IMG/VR virus record: IMGVR_UViG_3300035224_000016
Span: 1-24,600 of that record
From: a virus
DNA length: 24,600 bases
Reading direction: 5' to 3' (one strand)
Numbering within the stretch: the first letter of the stretch is position 1; each line of letters starts with the position of its first letter. The notes under the pieces are model-generated. The model saw only the letters and a program-made list of their open reading frames with translations. It did not search any database and was not told the origin of the DNA. This document shows positions 23,356 to 24,600 of the stretch, one piece after another. The translations under genes and the position numbers were made by a program.

Positions 23356-23606
23356 TAGTCCTCTTTGTCTTTCAAATCATAATATTGGGCGGCGAACATA
23401 GCACTTGGTTCTGTAATCAAAGTAATGTCAGATGACCTTACAGTAAGTTCGCGCTCATCACTGTAGGGAGGAAATGATGTAGCACCATTCTCCGACACTT
23501 CACATGGATATTTTAGCACACAGTCGGGATCCCCAAACTCAACATCAGGAATCTCATCAACCTCGGCAACAATCCAGTGACCATCAAACTTCAGGAGTTT
23601 CAGCAT
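23355..23606 (-). CDS. Small Sm-like (LSm-type) protein, second of a tandem pair
   Basis: 83 aa from the ATG at 23606; an ATG two codons earlier (23612) is equally possible. Either start overlaps the end of the first Sm-like gene. The pattern is that of a small beta-barrel: KLLKFDGHWIVAEVDEIPD, a second strand group CVLKYPCEV, then ERELTVRSSDITLI and a short helix (MFAAQYYDL). LDG-x-x-I-V-x-E-V followed by R-S-S-D-I resembles the two Sm motifs. Its stop overlaps gp43 by one base. It could bind RNA or tune phage replication or translation; that is inference. Confidence 0.6.
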   Translation of the reverse strand: MLKLLKFDGHWIVAEVDEIPDVEFGDPDCVLKYPCEVSENGATSFPPYSDERELTVRSSDITLITEPSAMFAAQYYDLKDKED

Positions 23607-23985
23607 CTTCATTAATTTCAGTAGGGACAAAACCGGTTTCAGCAGACACTTCAGTGCGGGTTGCAGAAGATTCAAGTGCTTCTGCTTGAGCAACGGTATT
23701 CTCATATGCTTCCACCAGTCCATCATCAGGAGTGCCGATGGTGAGAAGAGTAGAAAATGCTACTCTGAATTGTGTATCAGAAGAGTAAGGAAGCCACTTG
23801 GTAAATCTTACCTGAACTTCTTGATTGGAAGGATCACCAACAGTTTTTTCCACATTCAAAATGTATGGGCGCTGCATAACCAGACAAACTGGTTTTCCTT
23901 CAGGGTCATTATTCTCTCGGACTTCTTGAAGTTGGGCAATTACACGCTCACCTGTTGTGAGTACAACAATTGATACTGCAGACAT
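23584..23985 (-). CDS. Sm-like (LSm-type) protein, first gene of the replication operon
   Basis: 133 aa. Residues 5-80 have the alternating strands of an Sm fold: VVLTTGERVIAQLQEV (Sm1-like, G-E-x-V-I-A-x-L), VCLVMQRPYIL, then VRFTKWLPYSS and TQFRVAFSTLLTIG. The C-terminal 50 residues are acidic, Ala/Glu/Thr-rich and probably disordered. An Sm-like protein of putative cyanophage origin has been solved by structural genomics, so the family is known in such phages; whether this is the same family cannot be checked here. It lies 18 bases or so behind a consensus sigma70 start, without a clear Shine-Dalgarno, suggesting translation from a very short leader. Confidence 0.62.
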   Translation of the reverse strand: MSAVSIVVLTTGERVIAQLQEVRENNDPEGKPVCLVMQRPYILNVEKTVGDPSNQEVQVRFTKWLPYSSDTQFRVAFSTLLTIGTPDDGLVEAYENTVAQAEALESSATRTEVSAETGFVPTEINEDAETPEV

Positions 23986-24009
23986 AGTTTTTTAGTAACG
24001 AACATATGT

Positions 24010-24038
24010 ATGATAGCATAAAAAAAGAGGGGTGTCAA
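24010..24038 (-). promoter_or_regulatory. Consensus sigma70 promoter of the replication operon
   Basis: Minus-strand TTGACA (24033-24038), 17-base spacer, TATCAT (24010-24015). Transcription should start near 24003, about 18 bases before the ATG at 23985. The -35 element lies inside the terminator hairpin of hsp20 and the T-run is in the spacer. Confidence 0.82.
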
Positions 24039-24062
24039 CTGGATTGTGCCAGTTACCCCTCT
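24020..24062 (-). terminator. Strong intrinsic terminator behind hsp20
   Basis: Minus-strand hairpin AGAGGGGT / ACCCCTCT extended by AACTGG / CCAGTT with a 6-base loop and a 3-base bulge (24026-24062), followed by a run of seven T (24020-24026, the first sharing the stem base). It separates hsp20 from the replication operon. Confidence 0.9.
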
Positions 24063-24087
24063 GTCATGCGACGACGATATACCTTAT

Positions 24088-24525
24088 TTATTCAAGCAAC
24101 AATTCTTTTTTTGAATCCGCAATAATATTGTACACTGTTCTCTTTTGACTTTCTGGAATAATTTTTTCAAGTGATACCTTTAACAACCCATCTTCAAAAC
24201 TAACATCATGAACTTCAATGTCTTCAGATAATTGCCAGGTATTACAGAATGATCTTTTTGATAATCCTTTATGAATATATTCTACTGTAGAATCTTTTGG
24301 CGGACTGACACTGGTAATTTTGAGAATGTTTGATTCTGTTGATACTTCAATTTCTTCTGGTTTAAAACCTGCAAGAGCCATTTCAATTTCGTAATTCGCA
24401 TTATCGTATTTGATAAGGTTGTAGGGTGGATAACTTTTATTGTGACTGGACATACTATCTAGTCTTTGAAAAATTTCATCCATCCCAACGTAGTGAGGCA
24501 CATATAAATCCCAAGTGTTATTCAT
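24088..24525 (-). CDS. hsp20: Small heat-shock protein Hsp20 (IbpA-like)
   Basis: 145 aa with a very good Shine-Dalgarno (AAAGGAG, 8 bases before the ATG). The alpha-crystallin domain covers about residues 38-128: YPPYNLIKYDNANYEIEMALAGF and PEEIEVSTE at the start, then the closing G-L-L-K-V strand (DGLLKVSLEK). N-terminal residues 1-35 are short and polar. A clear I-x-I/V tail motif is missing; it ends KKELLLE. Such ATP-independent chaperones hold unfolding proteins and are frequent in T4-like cyanophages, perhaps helping particle folding or host-protein stability. The gene is a single transcription unit with its own promoter and terminator. Confidence 0.92.
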   Translation of the reverse strand: MNNTWDLYVPHYVGMDEIFQRLDSMSSHNKSYPPYNLIKYDNANYEIEMALAGFKPEEIEVSTESNILKITSVSPPKDSTVEYIHKGLSKRSFCNTWQLSEDIEVHDVSFEDGLLKVSLEKIIPESQKRTVYNIIADSKKELLLE

Positions 24526-24585
24526 TTTTAATCTCCTTTAATAAGCGAGTTTGTTTTGCATGGACCCCGAAGGCATCCAGTACTA

Positions 24586-24591
24586 ATTATA
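24586..24591 (-). promoter_or_regulatory. -10 box TATAAT of the hsp20 promoter (-35 outside window)
   Basis: Perfect minus-strand TATAAT about 60 bases upstream of the hsp20 ATG. A -35 at 17-base spacing would fall beyond the window edge. The predicted start (about 24579) is immediately followed by a small hairpin with a C(TTCG)G loop (24562-24578). Confidence 0.55.
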
Positions 24592-24600
24592 ACACATCAT

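Noticed and set aside
23607-23726. N-terminal extension of the second Sm-like protein
   Set aside because: The extra 40 residues are a Leu/Lys-rich shadow of the acidic tail of the first Sm-like gene.
1-24600. CRISPR array, IS element, integrase or attachment site
   Set aside because: No spaced direct repeats, transposase or integrase motifs were seen; the tRNA has no neighbouring integrase or duplicated tRNA end.

Overview
The window looks like part of the genome of a T4-like cyanophage (a contractile-tailed phage of marine Synechococcus or Prochlorococcus). The case rests on the T4-type replication set (gp43 DNA polymerase, UvsX, gp41 helicase, gp61 primase), the nrdA-nrdB pair and TATAAATA late-promoter motifs. 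MazG, an Hsp20-type small heat-shock protein and tandem Sm-like small proteins next to gp43 are all common in marine cyanophages. No host housekeeping gene, integrase, IS element or CRISPR array was seen. Almost everything is on the minus strand, tightly packed, with many ATGA or TAATG stop/start overlaps. No stretch longer than about 90 bases lacks a gene.

Read right to left in the direction of transcription: (1) 24525-24088 is a stand-alone hsp20 gene closed by a strong terminator. (2) A consensus sigma70 promoter nested in that terminator starts the replication operon 23985-18057: two Sm-like proteins, gp43, uvsX, gp41, mazG. (3) 17987-17692 holds a small ORF whose end lies inside a tRNA-Ser(UGA) gene, followed by a hairpin that also contains a Shine-Dalgarno and a late-promoter-like box. 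(4) 17683-13039 is a tightly overlapping cassette. It encodes a possible nuclease-like protein, a ligase-fold nucleotidyltransferase-like protein, an HxGH-type adenylyl/cytidylyltransferase, a small protein and a probable virion protein. (5) 13018-10977 carries small and structural genes, including an Ig-domain protein, punctuated by late promoters. (6) 10937-4363 is a nucleotide-metabolism operon: membrane coiled-coil protein, gp61 primase, nrdA, nrdB, a 2OG-Fe(II) oxygenase-like protein, a small PD-(D/E)XK nuclease and several micro-proteins. Two of these micro-proteins (59 and 46 aa) are easily missed. (7) 4351-2129 encodes exported or membrane proteins, including one with an HEGWH metallopeptidase motif. 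(8) 2253-558 is the only plus-strand block: three signal-peptide proteins behind a late promoter. (9) 473-1 is the start of a peptidoglycan hydrolase gene that runs off the window, with its own sigma70 promoter.

Functionally, the right half copies DNA (polymerase, recombinase, helicase, primase), and MazG plus ribonucleotide reductase manage the dNTP supply. The left end is concerned with the envelope, lysis or the virion surface. The least explained part is the 17683-14222 cassette, where ligase-like, nucleotidyltransferase and possible nuclease genes are translationally coupled. A second theme is regulatory compression: terminators fused to promoters at three places, and late-promoter boxes laid over stop codons at four. 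All functional calls come from reading translated motifs by eye; no database search was run.
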